Source of the DNA: Pseudomonadota bacterium
Lineage (GTDB): Bacteria > Pseudomonadota > Gammaproteobacteria > Steroidobacterales > Steroidobacteraceae
DNA: 32,888 nt
Assembly (NCBI GenBank): GCA_025355105.1
Contig: JANYAE010000092.1
Span: forward strand, 1-32,888
Reading direction: 5' to 3'
Both the position numbers and the translations under genes were made by a program. The notes beneath the pieces were generated by a model, which searched no databases, had not been told where the DNA came from, and was given only the letters and a program-made list of their open reading frames with translations. This document shows positions 16,852 to 28,102 of the stretch, piece after piece; position 1 is the stretch's first letter, and the number at the start of each line of letters is the position of its first letter.

Positions 16852-17811
16852 CTAGCGCTCGTGGTCGACGAAGCTGCGGACCACGCGCGACCACGCCCGG
16901 GCGAGGTTGCGCCGGTTGTAGCCGCCGCCGCCGAGCCCGAGCACGCGACCCTCGCAGAAGCGGTCGGCGAGGCCGGCCAGCCGCGCGGCGGCGTGGGCGT
17001 GCGCCTCCTCGGAGAAGCGCAGATGGGTGATCGGGTCGCCTTCGAGACTGTCGGCGCCGCATTGGAACACGATGAACTCCGGCCGGCGCGCCTCGAGGTA
17101 GGCTTCAACCCGTTCCCAGGCCGGCCAGAAGGCCTCGTCGCCGGAGCCCGGCGCGAGCGGAATGTTGAGCTTGGTGCCCTGCGCCTTGCCGCGGCCGGTC
17201 TCCTCGGCCCCGCCGGTGCCGGGATACAGGTAGCGGCCGTCCTCGTGGATGTCGGCGAAGATCAGGTCCGGATCGTCCTCGAAGGCGTAGAACACGCCGT
17301 CGCCGTGGTGGGCGTCGATGTCGACGTAGGCGATCCGCTTCAGCCCCCAGCGGCGCCGCAGCTCCTCGGCGACGATGCCGCAGTCGTTGAAGACGCAAAA
17401 TCCCGCGGCGTGGGCGCGCGAGGCGTGGTGCAGTCCCGCGATCGGCACGAAGCCGCGCTTGGCGCGGCCCTCCATGATCGCCTCGCTGGCGACCAGCGCG
17501 GCACCGACGACGTTGCTCGCCGCCTCGAACACGCCGCGAAACGCCGGCGTGTCGCCGGCGTCGAGGTAGCCCTGGCCGGTGTGCGAGCGCTCCGCCACCA
17601 GCGAGACGTAGGCCGGCTCGTGGAAGATCTCGAGCTCGGCGCGGGTGGCGGCGCGGGGCTCGAGCAGCTCGACCGCGCCGTCGAGCTCCTCGCTCTTGAG
17701 TTCGCGGATGAAGGCGTCGTGGCGGTCCGGCCCGAACGGGTGGCCCTCGCCGAAACCATATCGGGCAATCTTTTCCCCGGCCACGAGGACCGTTTCGCGA
17801 CGCCGACGCAT
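16852..17811 (-). CDS. Histone deacetylase / AcuC / polyamine-deacetylase family hydrolase
   Basis: 319 residues of the arginase-fold zinc deacetylase superfamily. Motifs in order are HPFGPDRHDAF near 24, IAGLHHASRAHAAGFCVFND with the tandem catalytic His, the zinc-binding DIDAHHGDGV, ADIHEDGRYLYPGTGG, FQCGADSLEGDP with the second zinc Asp, and GLGGGGYN near the C-terminus. The enzyme is likely a cytoplasmic deacetylase of acetyl-lysine or acetylpolyamines; in acetoin-using bacteria the homologue is AcuC. No acu genes are nearby, so the substrate is unknown. The start at ATG 17811 has no Shine-Dalgarno but an extended -10-like TGCTACCCT 6 bases upstream. It is divergent from ettA. Confidence 0.9.
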   Translation of the reverse strand: MRRRRETVLVAGEKIARYGFGEGHPFGPDRHDAFIRELKSEELDGAVELLEPRAATRAELEIFHEPAYVSLVAERSHTGQGYLDAGDTPAFRGVFEAASNVVGAALVASEAIMEGRAKRGFVPIAGLHHASRAHAAGFCVFNDCGIVAEELRRRWGLKRIAYVDIDAHHGDGVFYAFEDDPDLIFADIHEDGRYLYPGTGGAEETGRGKAQGTKLNIPLAPGSGDEAFWPAWERVEAYLEARRPEFIVFQCGADSLEGDPITHLRFSEEAHAHAAARLAGLADRFCEGRVLGLGGGGYNRRNLARAWSRVVRSFVDHER

Positions 17812-17817
17812 GCCCGG

Positions 17818-17826
17818 AGGGTAGCA
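17818..17826 (-). promoter_or_regulatory. Extended -10-like TGCTACCCT immediately before the HDAC-family gene
   Basis: TGC plus TACCCT on the minus strand, ending 6 bases before the ATG at 17811. It would give a leaderless transcript. The hexamer matches only the conserved TA...T positions. Confidence 0.3.
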
Positions 17827-17888
17827 GTTCGGGGCGCGGCGGTCAGGCCGGTGCCGGGCCGGCCGCCCGCAGCGTGGCTTCGCCCTGC

Positions 17889-17904
17889 CGCCGCCGCGGC
17901 GGCG
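17889..17904. repeat. 16-base perfect GC palindrome in divergent promoter region
   Basis: CGCCGCCG followed by CGGCGGCG, directly abutting the -35 of the ettA promoter candidate. It may be an operator or simply a GC-rich hairpin. Confidence 0.3.
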
Positions 17905-17934
17905 CTGGCAGCGGGCGGCCGCGTCACCGATAAT
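17905..17934 (+). promoter_or_regulatory. Candidate sigma-70 promoter for ettA-hutH
   Basis: CTGGCA (17905-17910, four of six), an 18-base spacer, and GATAAT (17929-17934, five of six), 40 bases before the ettA ATG. This is the best two-element promoter in the window. Confidence 0.5.
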
Positions 17935-17974
17935 CCGGGCCCTTCCAGCCGACCGGCCCCAAGGCTCCCGCACC

Positions 17975-19638
<1,664 letters not shown>

Positions 19639-19642
<4 letters not shown>

Positions 19643-21159
19643 CGCAGTCGACTCACACCCTGACCGGTCTGGATCTCGCGCTCGACACCGTCGCCGCGCT
19701 CGCGCCGCGCGCGCACTTCACGCTGCACGCCGACGCCCTCAGGCGCATGGCCGCGAGTCGCGACGCGGTCGAGCGGGCGGTGGCCAAGGGCCAGGCAAGC
19801 TACGGCATCACCACCGGCTTCGGGATCTTCGCCAACAAGCGCATCCCCGAGGCCAAGCTGCTCGAGCTGCAGGCGAACCTGGTCCGCAGCCACTCGGTCG
19901 GCGTCGGCGCGCCGCTCGCGGCGCACCACGTGCGCCGCATCCTGCTGCTGAAGGCCAACAACCTCGCCGCCGGCCACTCGGGCATCCGCCCGGTGGTGGT
20001 CGAGGCGCTGCTCAAGCTGCTCGGACACGACGTACTGCCGGTGATCCCGGGCAAGGGCTCGGTCGGCGCCTGCGGCGACCTCGCGCCGCTCGCGCACCTG
20101 TCGCTCGCGCTGATCGGCGAAGGCTCGGCGCGACGCGGCGGCGACGGCGAGCTGCTGGTGGGGCCGGCGGTGTGCGCGGCGGCGGGCTTCGAGCCGTTCA
20201 CGCTGGCCGCCAAGGAGGGACTGGCGCTGCTCAACGGCACGCAGGTCAGCACCGCGCTGGCGCTCGATGGCTGGGCGCGCGCGCGCACGCTCCTCGAGAG
20301 CACCCTGGTGATCGGCGCGCTCACGGTCGAGGCGCTCGCCGGCAGCCACACGCCCTTCGACCCGCGCATCCACGCGGCGCGCGGCCAGGCCGGCCAGCGG
20401 CACGTCGCGGCCGCGATGCTCTCGCTGCTCGGCGAGAGCGCCCTGCACTCCAGCCACGCCGACTGCGACCGGGTGCAGGATCCGTACGCGGTGCGCTGCC
20501 TGCCACAGGTCGCCGGCGCCGCCTGGGACACGCTCGAGCACGCCGGCCGCGTGCTGGCCGCCGAGGTCAACGGCGTGTCGGACAATCCGCTGATCTTCGG
20601 CGACGACATCCTCTCCGGCGGCAATTTCCACGCCGCGCCGATCGGCCTGGTGGCCGACTTCCTCGCGATCGCGCTCACCGACGTCGCGTCGATGGCGGAA
20701 CGGCGCATCGACCTGCTCGACCGCCGCGTCAATCCGGCGCTCAACATGTTCCTGACCGCCGAGCCCGGCGTCGAATCCGGCTTCATGATGGCGCACGTGA
20801 CGGCGGCGGCGCTGGCCTCCGAGAATAAGACGCTGGCGCACCCGGCGTCGGTGGACAGCATCCCCACCTCCGCCGGCCAGGAGGACCATGTCAGCATGGC
20901 ACCGTGGGCCGGCCACAAGCTGCTCGCGATCTGCGACAACGTCGCGACGATCCTCGGCATCGAGTTGCTGGTGGCCGGGCACGCGCTCGACTGCCAGCGC
21001 CCGCTGACCACGACGCCGCCGCTCGAGGCGCTGCACGCGACGCTGCGGCGCAGCGTCGCCTTCCAGCCGCGCGACCATCGGCTCGACGGCGACATCGCCG
21101 CCGCCGCGCTGCTGGTCGAGTCCGGCGCCGTCGCGGCGGCGCTGCGCGGCCGCCGCTAG
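19639..21159 (+). CDS. hutH: Histidine ammonia-lyase (with Ala-Cys-Gly at the MIO site)
   Basis: 506 residues of the aromatic-amino-acid lyase family. HAL removes ammonia from histidine to give urocanate. HAL-type features are YGITTGFG near 55, NLVRSHSVGVG (the Ser-His typical of HAL), LLNGTQVSTA, and the C-terminal SAGQEDHVSM with the HAL-specific Glu. The cofactor loop normally reads Gly-Ser-Val-Gly-Ala-Ser-Gly-Asp and its Ala-Ser-Gly cyclises to methylidene-imidazolone. Here residue 145 is Cys (codon TGC at 20071-20073), giving Ala-Cys-Gly. Everything else in the loop is intact. The ATG overlaps the ettA stop, so translation is coupled. No hutU, hutI or hutG lies in the window, so this is an orphan hutH. 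Function as HAL is likely but depends on the Cys substitution being tolerated. Confidence 0.9.
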
Positions 21160-21232
21160 CACGCGCGCGGCGCAGCATTATGTCGAACCGGACCGCGACG
21201 CGCGCTGCGCCGCAGTCCGGCCCGCCGTGCGC

Positions 21233-21238
21233 TAGAAT
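21233..21238 (+). promoter_or_regulatory. -10 element TAGAAT upstream of the DUF4145-like gene
   Basis: GCTAGAATCGG (five of six), 84 bases before the ATG at 21323 in the 163-base gap after hutH. No convincing -35. Confidence 0.4.
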
Positions 21239-21253
21239 CGGCCGGCAGGCCCG

Positions 21254-21315
21254 CGCACGCCAGGGGAATCCGCCACACAGGCGGTCGGCGCAAAACGTCA
21301 GGCGCGGCGCGTGCG
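21254..21315 (+). promoter_or_regulatory. Possible structured 5' leader of the DUF4145-like gene
   Basis: CGCACGC (21254-21260) can pair with GCGTGCG (21309-21315), whose last base is the first of the Shine-Dalgarno GGAG (21315-21318). Inside is a second hairpin, CCGCC (21270-21274) with GGCGG (21280-21284) and a 5-base loop. The fold could partly mask the ribosome site. It does not match a riboswitch class I know. Confidence 0.25.
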
Positions 21316-21322
21316 GAGTCGC

Positions 21323-22039
21323 ATGTCCATTTTCATCGATTCCAGCGGCACCCTGCACCACGACCAGCAGCACAACTTTGCGCTGACGTGCCCGCACTGC
21401 GAGGTGCTGTCGCACCTGACGCCGATGTCGGTGCCGCAGTACGCGCCGCTGGTGGCGTTCAAGCCGAGCCACGTCGGCATCGTCTACCGCTGCGATTCGT
21501 GCAACGCGCCGCTGTTCCTCAAGTACCCGGTCAAGATGTACACCGGCAGCCGCATCGAGCTCGGCAGCAACTTCCACGAACTCGAGCGGCCGCGCGAGAA
21601 GTTCAGCTTCACCCACCTGCCGGAAGAGGCCGAGACGCTGTTCCGCGAGACGCTGTCGTGCTTCTCGGCGGGCAACTACAACGCCTTCGGCTCGATGTGC
21701 CGGCGCACCGCGCAGGCGGTGTTCGCCGACCTCGGCGAGAACGGCAAGCTCAAGATGTTCGACCAGCTGGTCGAAGTGCGCGACATGGCCGAGCTCGACC
21801 AGGACACCTTCAACATTCTGCGCAAGGTGCTGTTCGCGACCGACGCCGAGCCGCGGCCGAACATGCCGCTGCTGGACGCGACGATCGCCGGCGTGCTGGT
21901 CGAGGTCCTCAAGGACCTGCTCTACCAGAGCTACGTGCGCAAGGGCCGGCTGCACCAGGCGATGACGATGCGCCGCTATTTCGCCGAGGAGAGCCGCGCC
22001 AAGGTCACGCCGCTCAGCAAGGCGACCGGCGCGCCGTAG
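21323..22039 (+). CDS. DUF4145-like protein with N-terminal zinc ribbon
   Basis: 238 residues. The N-terminal 50 residues contain CPHC and CDSC pairs about 35 residues apart, a likely zinc ribbon. From about residue 85 (REKFSFTHLPEEAETLFRE) follows a helical domain resembling DUF4145: CFSAGNYNAFGSMCRRTAQAVFADLG, VLFATDAEPRPNMPLL, VLVEVLKDLLYQSYVRKGRL. DUF4145 domains occur in stand-alone proteins and in some defence or restriction proteins; the role is unknown. No signal peptide. The ATG at 21323 is chosen because GGAG lies 4 bases upstream; a GTG 12 bases earlier is in frame. It follows hutH on the same strand but probably has its own promoter. Confidence 0.82.
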   Translation: MSIFIDSSGTLHHDQQHNFALTCPHCEVLSHLTPMSVPQYAPLVAFKPSHVGIVYRCDSCNAPLFLKYPVKMYTGSRIELGSNFHELERPREKFSFTHLPEEAETLFRETLSCFSAGNYNAFGSMCRRTAQAVFADLGENGKLKMFDQLVEVRDMAELDQDTFNILRKVLFATDAEPRPNMPLLDATIAGVLVEVLKDLLYQSYVRKGRLHQAMTMRRYFAEESRAKVTPLSKATGAP

Positions 22040-22063
22040 CCGCGCCGGCGCTGCGCGGCGCGC

Positions 22064-22906
22064 TCAGACGTCGACCAGCTCGACGTCGCGGACGGTCAGC
22101 GGCCGGCCGAGAAAGATGCTGCCCACCCGCGCGAAGCGCTCCGGCCCGTCGGTGGCGAGGAAGCGCGTCTCGCCGAGCGCACCCGCGGCGGCCGGCCGTG
22201 CCAGACCCTGCGTCGCGAGCTGGCGGGCGACCGCCTGCGCGGTGGTCAGCGCCGAATCGACCAGCGTCACCGCCGCCGGGATCGCGTGACGCAGCGCGCC
22301 GGCGAGCACCGGGAAGTGCGTGCAGCCGAGCAGCAGGGTGTCCGGCGCGTCGCCGCCGGCGAACACGCCGTCGAGGTAGCGGTGCGCGACCTGCTCGACG
22401 ATCGGGCCGTCGGTCCAGCCTTCCTCGGCGAGCGCGACGAACACCGAGCCGCCGATGCCGGTGACGCAGGCCTCCGGCCGCAGCCGCGTGATCGCGGCCA
22501 CGTAGGCGCCGGCGCGGATCGTGCCCTCCGTCGCGATCACCGCGATGCGCCCGCTCGGCGAGGCGGCCACCGCCGCGCTCGCGCCAGGCTCGACGACACC
22601 GACCACCGGCAGCCCCGGATAGCGCGCCGCGAGATCCGGCAGCGCCGCGCTCGCGGCGGTGTTGCAGGCGACCACGAGCGCCTTGATGCCGCGCGACACC
22701 AGCAGGCCCGCGCACTGCGTCGCGTAGCGCACCACGCTCGCCGGGCTCTTGGTGCCGTACGGCAGCCGCGCGGTGTCGCCGAGGTAGAGGAAGGACTCGG
22801 CCGGCAGCGCCGCTTGCAGCGCGCGCAGCACCGTGAGCCCGCCGACGCCGGAGTCGAAGACACCGATCGGCAGGTCACGCGGCACCGGCGGCAGGCGGAA
22901 CTCCAC
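22064..22906 (-). CDS. murI: Glutamate racemase
   Basis: 280 residues. It makes D-glutamate for peptidoglycan from L-glutamate with two cysteines as acid/base. Motifs are IGVFDSGVGGLTVLRAL near 14, LYLGDTARLPYGTKS, VVACNTAASAAL with the first catalytic Cys, VVGVVEPGA, and LLLGCTHFPVL with the second catalytic Cys. The usual length is 260-285. The start is GTG at 22906, 20 bases after the purL stop; the frame is open 32 codons further but that part overlaps purL. Expression probably depends on readthrough from purL. Confidence 0.95.
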   Translation of the reverse strand: MEFRLPPVPRDLPIGVFDSGVGGLTVLRALQAALPAESFLYLGDTARLPYGTKSPASVVRYATQCAGLLVSRGIKALVVACNTAASAALPDLAARYPGLPVVGVVEPGASAAVAASPSGRIAVIATEGTIRAGAYVAAITRLRPEACVTGIGGSVFVALAEEGWTDGPIVEQVAHRYLDGVFAGGDAPDTLLLGCTHFPVLAGALRHAIPAAVTLVDSALTTAQAVARQLATQGLARPAAAGALGETRFLATDGPERFARVGSIFLGRPLTVRDVELVDV

Positions 22907-22926
22907 GGCAGGCTCGGCCGGCGCGC

Positions 22927-25900
22927 TCAGCCGAGCGCGACGCGGGCGTTGCGGAACATGCGCATCCAGCCGCTGTCCTCGCACCCGTCGCGCGGCCGCC
23001 ACGAGTTCTGCACCGCCCGGTAGACGCGCTCCGGGTGAGGCATCGTCAGCGTCACGCGGCCGTCGCTGCTGGTCACGCCGGCGATGCCGGCCGGCGAGCC
23101 GTTCGGGTTCGCCGGGTAGCGGCTCGCGGTCGCGCCGTGGTGGTCGACGAAGCGCAGCGCGATCGCCTGCGCGCGTTCCAACGCGGCCAGGTCCGCCTCG
23201 CGCGCAAAGCTCGCCCGGCCCTCGCCGTGCGCGACCGCGATCGGCAGCAGCGAGCCCGCCATGCCGGCGAGGAACGGCGAGCGCGTATCGAGTACCTCGA
23301 CCAGCGACAGCCGGCCCTCGAACTGCTCGGAGCGGTTGCGCTTGAAGCGGGGCCAGTGACCGGCGCCCGGAATCAGCTCGGCCAGTGCCGCGACCATCTG
23401 GCAGCCGTTGCAGACGCCGAGCGTCAGCGTGTCGGCACGCGCGAAGAAGGCCTCGAACTGGTCGCGCGCGCGGGCATTGAAGAGAATCGATTTCGCCCAG
23501 CCCTCGCCGGCGCCGAGCACGTCGCCGTAGGAGAAGCCGCCGCAGGCCACCAGCACCGGGTAGTCGGCGAGCGTCACGCGGCCGGCGAGGAGGTCGGTCA
23601 TGTGCACGTCATCCGGCGCGAAGCCGGCACGCGTGAACGCGGCCGCCATCTCGAGCTGGCTGTTGACGCCCTGCTCGCGCAGGATCGCGACCCGCGGCCG
23701 GCCACCGCGCGCGATGCAGGGCGCGGCGACGTCCTCGTCCGGGTCGAAGCTCGGCCGCGCCGAGAGGCCGGGGTCGCCGGCCTCGGCGAGCGCCTCGAAC
23801 TCCTCGCGCGCGCAGGCCGGATCGTCGCGCAGCTCGCGCATTCGAAAGCTGGTCTCCGACCACGCGAGCCGCAGCTCGAGCAGCGACTCGTCGAGCAGCT
23901 GCCGCTCGCCGCTCGCGATCCGCACGCGCCCGCCGTCGACCGGCCGGCCGAGCGCGCGGCTCGCCGCGCCGAGCCCGTGGCGCGCGAGCAGCGCCAGCAG
24001 CGCGGCGAGATCGGCATCGCGCACCTGCAGCACCGCGCCGAGCTCTTCGGCGCCGAGCGCCGCGACCGGGTCGTCGATGCCGGCGCCGAGATCGATTTCG
24101 AGCCCGGTGTGGCCGGCAAAGGCCATCTCGAGCAGCGTCACGACCAGTCCGCCGTCGGAGCGATCGTGGTAGGCGAGCACGAGCTCGGCCGCGGCCGCCT
24201 CGCGCACCGCCGCGAAGAAGCCGGCCAGCCGTGCCGGGTCGTCGAGGTCGGCCGGCTGGTCGCCGAGCGCGCCGTAGACCTGCGCGAGGCACGAGCCGCC
24301 GGTGCGGCAGCGGCCGCCGCCGAGGTCGACGAGCACCAGCCGGGTCGGGCCGAGGTCGCAACGCAGCTCCGGCGTCAGCGTCCGGCGCACGTCGCCGACC
24401 GGCGCGAAGGCCGACACGATCAGCGACACCGGCGCCCAGACCGAGCGCGCAGCGCCGCCTTCATGCCAGCCGGAGCGCATCGACAGCGAGTCCTTGCCGA
24501 CCGGGATCGCGATGCCGAGCGCCGGGCACAGTTCCTCGCCGACCGCGCGCACCGTGTCGTAGAGCACGGCGTCCTCGCCGGGATCGCCGGCCGCCGCCAT
24601 CCAGTTCGCCGACAGCTTGATGTCCGCGAGCCGCGCGATGTCGGCGGCTGCGATGTTGGTGATCGCCTCGGCCACCGCGAGGCGGCCGGAGGCCGGGCCG
24701 TCGAGCAGCGCGACCGGCGTGCGCTCGCCCATCGCCATCGCCTCGCCGGCGTGGGTGGTGTAGCCGGCGATGGTCACGGCGCAGTCCGAGACCGCGACCT
24801 GCCAGGGCCCGACCAGCGAATCGCGGCTGATCATGCCGCCGACGCTGCGGTCGCCGATGGTGATGAGAAAGGTCTTGTCGGCGATCGTCGGCAGCCGCAG
24901 CAGCCGGTAGACCGCCTCGCGCAGATCGATCGCGGCGGTTTCGAGCGGCTGCCGCGGCCGGCGCGAGCGCTGCGCGTCGCGGGTCATCTTCGGCGGCTTG
25001 CCGAGCAGCACCTCGATCGGCATCCGCACCGGCGTGGTGCCGGTCAGGCGGTCGCCGACCACCAGCTCGCCGTCGTCGGTCAGCTCGCCGAGCACGGCGA
25101 ACGGGCAGCGCTCGCGCGCGCACAGTTCGCCGAACAGCGCGATGCGCTCGGGCAGGATGCAGAGCACGTAGCGCTCCTGCGCCTCGTTGCACCAGAGCTC
25201 GAGCGGCGACAGGCCCGGCTCGTCGGTCGGGATCGCGCGCAGCTCGATGCGCCCGCCGCGCGCGCTGTGCGCGATCGCCTCGGGCACGGCGTTCGACAGC
25301 CCGCCGGCGCCGACGTCGTGCACCAGCAGGATCGGGTTGTCGGCGCCGAGCGCGACGCAGCGCTCGATCACTTCCTGCGCGCGGCGCTGCATCTCGGGGT
25401 TGCCGCGCTGCACGGAGGCGAAGTCGAGGTCGGCGGCGCTCGCGCCGCTGCCGACCGACGAGGCGGCACCGCCGCCGAGGCCGATCAGCATCGCCGGGCC
25501 ACCGAGCACGACCAGCTTCGCGCCGGCCGGCACTTCAGCCTTCTCGACCTGGTCGCGGCGCACGTTGCCGAGGCCGCCGGCGATCATGATCGGCTTGTGG
25601 TAGCCACGCGTGACCCCGGGCGGGTCGCCGGCGACGCGCTGCTCGTAGGTGCGGAAATAGCCATTGATGCCCGGCCGCCCGAACTCATTGTTGAAGGCGC
25701 AGGCGCCGAGCGGACCGTCGAGCATGATCTCGAGCGGCGAGGCGATCCGCGGCGACTTGGCCTCCGGCGCCTCCCACGGCTGGACGAAGCCCGGGATGCG
25801 CAGATTCGAGGTCGAAAAGCCCGTCAGGCCGGCCTTGGGCTTTGCGCCGCGGCCGGTCGCGCCCTCGTCGCGGATCTCGCCGCCGGAGCCGGTCGAGGCG

Positions 25901-26823
25901 CCGGCAAAGGGCGAGATGGCCGTCGGGTGGTTGTGGGTCTCGACCTTCATCAGGATGTCGATCGGCTCGCGCACGTAGCGGTAGGCCCCGCCCTGCGGGC
26001 CGGCATACAGCCGCTCGGCGACCGTCCCCTCGATGACCGAGGCGTTGTCGCGGTACGCCGAGAGCACGCCTGCCGGGCTCTTCGCGTACGTGTTCTTGAT
26101 CATCGCGAACAGCGACTTCGGCTGCGGCTCGCCGTCGACGATCCAGGCGGCGTTGAAGATCTTGTGGCGGCAGTGCTCCGAGTTCGCCTGCGCGAACATC
26201 ATCAGCTCGACGTCGGTCGGGTCGCGGCCGAGGCGCGCATACGCCGCGACCAGATAGTCCACCTCGTCCGGCGACAGCGCGAGCCCGAGGCGTGCATCGG
26301 CCGTGACCAGCGCGGCACGACCGTCGACGCCGAGCGCGACCGTCGCCAGCGGCCGCGGCGCCAGCACGTCGAACAGCCGCGCCGCATCGCCGAGCGCGTA
26401 GCCCACCGCTTCGGTCATGCGGTCGTGCAGCGGCGCCGCGAGGCGGACCAAGAGCTCGCGGCCGGCCGGCGCCGACAGCGTCAGCGTCAGCGTGTAGAGC
26501 GTGCCCCGCTCGATGCGCCGCACCGCGGCGAGGCCGCAGACGTGGGCGATGTCGGTGGCCTTGCTCGACCACGGCGAGATGGTGCCCGGGCGCGGCATGA
26601 CGACGAGCCGCTCGCCGCTGGCCGGAACCGCCGGCGCGACGTCGGACTCAACCAGGCGGGCCAGCACTCGCGACTCGTCGGCCGACAGCGGCCGCTCGAG
26701 GTCGACGAAGTGGTGGAAGTGGGCCGTCAGGGACTCGACCCGCGGGTCGATCGAACGCAGGGCGCCGAGCAGCTTGTCGAGGCGGAAGCGGGAAAGGGCC
26801 GGAGCGCCGGGCAGCAGCAGCAT
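22927..26823 (-). CDS. purL: Phosphoribosylformylglycinamidine synthase, single-chain
   Basis: 1,298 residues, the large one-piece PurL of gamma/betaproteobacteria. It converts FGAR, glutamine and ATP to FGAM in purine synthesis. Domains: an N-terminal PurS-like region (1-150), a linker with the PurM-like ATP sites ([11 protein letters not shown] near 215; [14 protein letters not shown] near 295; [10 protein letters not shown]; a degenerate second half with VGKDSLSMR), and a class I glutamine amidotransferase domain at the end (from about 1040). There GVCNGCQM carries the nucleophile Cys1138, and MPHPERV supplies the His and Glu. The ATG at 26823 has no evident Shine-Dalgarno and overlaps the stop of a six-codon upstream ORF (TGATG). 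A TATAAT lies 57 bases upstream. murI follows on the same strand. Confidence 0.98.
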   Translation of the reverse strand: MLLLPGAPALSRFRLDKLLGALRSIDPRVESLTAHFHHFVDLERPLSADESRVLARLVESDVAPAVPASGERLVVMPRPGTISPWSSKATDIAHVCGLAAVRRIERGTLYTLTLTLSAPAGRELLVRLAAPLHDRMTEAVGYALGDAARLFDVLAPRPLATVALGVDGRAALVTADARLGLALSPDEVDYLVAAYARLGRDPTDVELMMFAQANSEHCRHKIFNAAWIVDGEPQPKSLFAMIKNTYAKSPAGVLSAYRDNASVIEGTVAERLYAGPQGGAYRYVREPIDILMKVETHNHPTAISPFAGASTGSGGEIRDEGATGRGAKPKAGLTGFSTSNLRIPGFVQPWEAPEAKSPRIASPLEIMLDGPLGACAFNNEFGRPGINGYFRTYEQRVAGDPPGVTRGYHKPIMIAGGLGNVRRDQVEKAEVPAGAKLVVLGGPAMLIGLGGGAASSVGSGASAADLDFASVQRGNPEMQRRAQEVIERCVALGADNPILLVHDVGAGGLSNAVPEAIAHSARGGRIELRAIPTDEPGLSPLELWCNEAQERYVLCILPERIALFGELCARERCPFAVLGELTDDGELVVGDRLTGTTPVRMPIEVLLGKPPKMTRDAQRSRRPRQPLETAAIDLREAVYRLLRLPTIADKTFLITIGDRSVGGMISRDSLVGPWQVAVSDCAVTIAGYTTHAGEAMAMGERTPVALLDGPASGRLAVAEAITNIAAADIARLADIKLSANWMAAAGDPGEDAVLYDTVRAVGEELCPALGIAIPVGKDSLSMRSGWHEGGAARSVWAPVSLIVSAFAPVGDVRRTLTPELRCDLGPTRLVLVDLGGGRCRTGGSCLAQVYGALGDQPADLDDPARLAGFFAAVREAAAAELVLAYHDRSDGGLVVTLLEMAFAGHTGLEIDLGAGIDDPVAALGAEELGAVLQVRDADLAALLALLARHGLGAASRALGRPVDGGRVRIASGERQLLDESLLELRLAWSETSFRMRELRDDPACAREEFEALAEAGDPGLSARPSFDPDEDVAAPCIARGGRPRVAILREQGVNSQLEMAAAFTRAGFAPDDVHMTDLLAGRVTLADYPVLVACGGFSYGDVLGAGEGWAKSILFNARARDQFEAFFARADTLTLGVCNGCQMVAALAELIPGAGHWPRFKRNRSEQFEGRLSLVEVLDTRSPFLAGMAGSLLPIAVAHGEGRASFAREADLAALERAQAIALRFVDHHGATASRYPANPNGSPAGIAGVTSSDGRVTLTMPHPERVYRAVQNSWRPRDGCEDSGWMRMFRNARVALG

Positions 26824-26880
26824 CAGGGACTTGAATCTCGCATCGGTGGCGCCCGGGGTGCCGGCCGCCTAGGGCGCGGA

Positions 26881-26886
26881 ATTATA
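26881..26886 (-). promoter_or_regulatory. Perfect -10 TATAAT for purL
   Basis: CTTATAATTCC on the minus strand, 57 bases before the purL ATG. No good -35 at 16-18 bases. No PurR-type palindrome was seen around it. The rest of the gap 26824-27004 holds only GC hairpins, including GCGCCG...CGGCGC just past the stop of the membrane gene at 27005. Confidence 0.6.
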
Positions 26887-27004
26887 AGGGTTTCTGGCGG
26901 GCCTTGCTCGGGAAGCAGCAGCGCGCGCCGCCGGCCGGCGAATCGTCGGTGGCAGCGTCGGTTTGACGGCCTGCGCCGGCCGCGCCGCCAGCTGCCGGCG
27001 CGAC

Positions 27005-28102
27005 TCAGTACCCGCCGCTGGCCCCGCCGCCGTCAAAGCCCCCGCCTGCGCCCTTGAACGGCGCGCCCGGCGGCTGGGTTGCTGACGGCGTCAGTGCGCC
27101 GGCGCCGACCAGCTGCAAGAGGCCGAGCGCGTCCTTGCCGAGGCCGACGTCGCGCGAGGTGATGCCGGCGCGCGGCGTCCGCAGATAGCGATCGAGCGCC
27201 AGCGCGAGCACCAGCGCCGCGCTCCCCCAGACGATCAGGCGGACCTCCAGCGCGAGGCCGGTGACATGGCGCAGCGCATAGCCCACGCAGCCGGCGCAGG
27301 CCATGCCGGCGAGGATCGGCGCGTGCCGGCGGCGGCGGATGCCGCCGCGCAGGCTCAGCGCGCCGAACAGCGCGGGCATCGCGATCGCCACGGCGCTGGC
27401 GACGCTCAAGTGTTGCCGCGGGTCCGCGGCCAGGGCGCTCGCGGACCGGCCCTCCAGCCACAGGTAGCCCGCGACCGGCATCGCGACCACGAGCCAGTCG
27501 AGCATCGCGTCGTGCGCCGGGCGGCGCAGCCGGGCCGCCCCGAGGCCGAGCGCGACCGCGGCGGCGGCGAAGCAGAAGACCGCGACGATCACTGCGCGCG
27601 AGAGCGCCCCGACCTCGAGCGTCGAGACGATGAGATCGAGCGCGAACGACAGCGTCGCAACCGCCAGCGTCGTGAACAACGGATTGAGGAAGCGCAGGCC
27701 GGCCGCGAGCAGCGCGAGGGCAAGCGCGAGCGCCAGGCGAATCTCGAAGGCCGTGCCGCTGCCGTCGACGAGCGCGAAGCCGATCAACAGCAGCCCGACG
27801 ACCTCCAGCGCTTCCTCGACGCCGGCGCCGAACAGGCGCCGTCGCTCGATCAGTTGCTCCGCGACCGCCACCAGCGCGAGACCCGCGACCAGGAACGGCC
27901 CGGGGACGTGCAGCAGCGCGGCAATCGCCACGCTCAGCCCGGCCGCGACCACGCCGAGCGCAAACAGCGCGCCGCGCGTGAAGGTCCCGGCCGCCTTCCA
28001 GCCGCCGATCCGCTCGGCCAGCCACGGCGTGTCGCGGCTGACGCCGAGGCGCGCGGCCGCTGCCATCCAGCGCTCCTGCTCGGCGCTCGGGCGCGCGAAC
28101 AT
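27005..28102 (-). CDS. Polytopic membrane protein with Gly-rich GGGASGGY tail
   Basis: 365 residues. A soluble N-terminus of about 60 residues (FARPSAEQERWMAAAARLG) is followed by about ten hydrophobic segments spread over residues 60-330, so it is an inner-membrane protein. The C-terminus is soluble and ends in AGGGFDGGGASGGY, a glycine-rich tail of the kind seen after membrane anchors in several secretion-linked families. It may belong with the DUF4401 proteins that often follow DUF2157 genes, but I cannot confirm this. The ATG at 28102 overlaps the stop of the DUF2157 gene (TGATG), so the two are coupled and the products may form a complex. Function unknown. Confidence 0.78.
   Translation of the reverse strand: MFARPSAEQERWMAAAARLGVSRDTPWLAERIGGWKAAGTFTRGALFALGVVAAGLSVAIAALLHVPGPFLVAGLALVAVAEQLIERRRLFGAGVEEALEVVGLLLIGFALVDGSGTAFEIRLALALALALLAAGLRFLNPLFTTLAVATLSFALDLIVSTLEVGALSRAVIVAVFCFAAAAVALGLGAARLRRPAHDAMLDWLVVAMPVAGYLWLEGRSASALAADPRQHLSVASAVAIAMPALFGALSLRGGIRRRRHAPILAGMACAGCVGYALRHVTGLALEVRLIVWGSAALVLALALDRYLRTPRAGITSRDVGLGKDALGLLQLVGAGALTPSATQPPGAPFKGAGGGFDGGGASGGY

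Noticed and set aside
23035..27057. 1,340-residue plus-strand ORF opposite purL
   Set aside because: It is the antisense shadow of purL, Arg/Ala/Gly-rich with no family motif; high GC content removes stop codons on the opposite strand.
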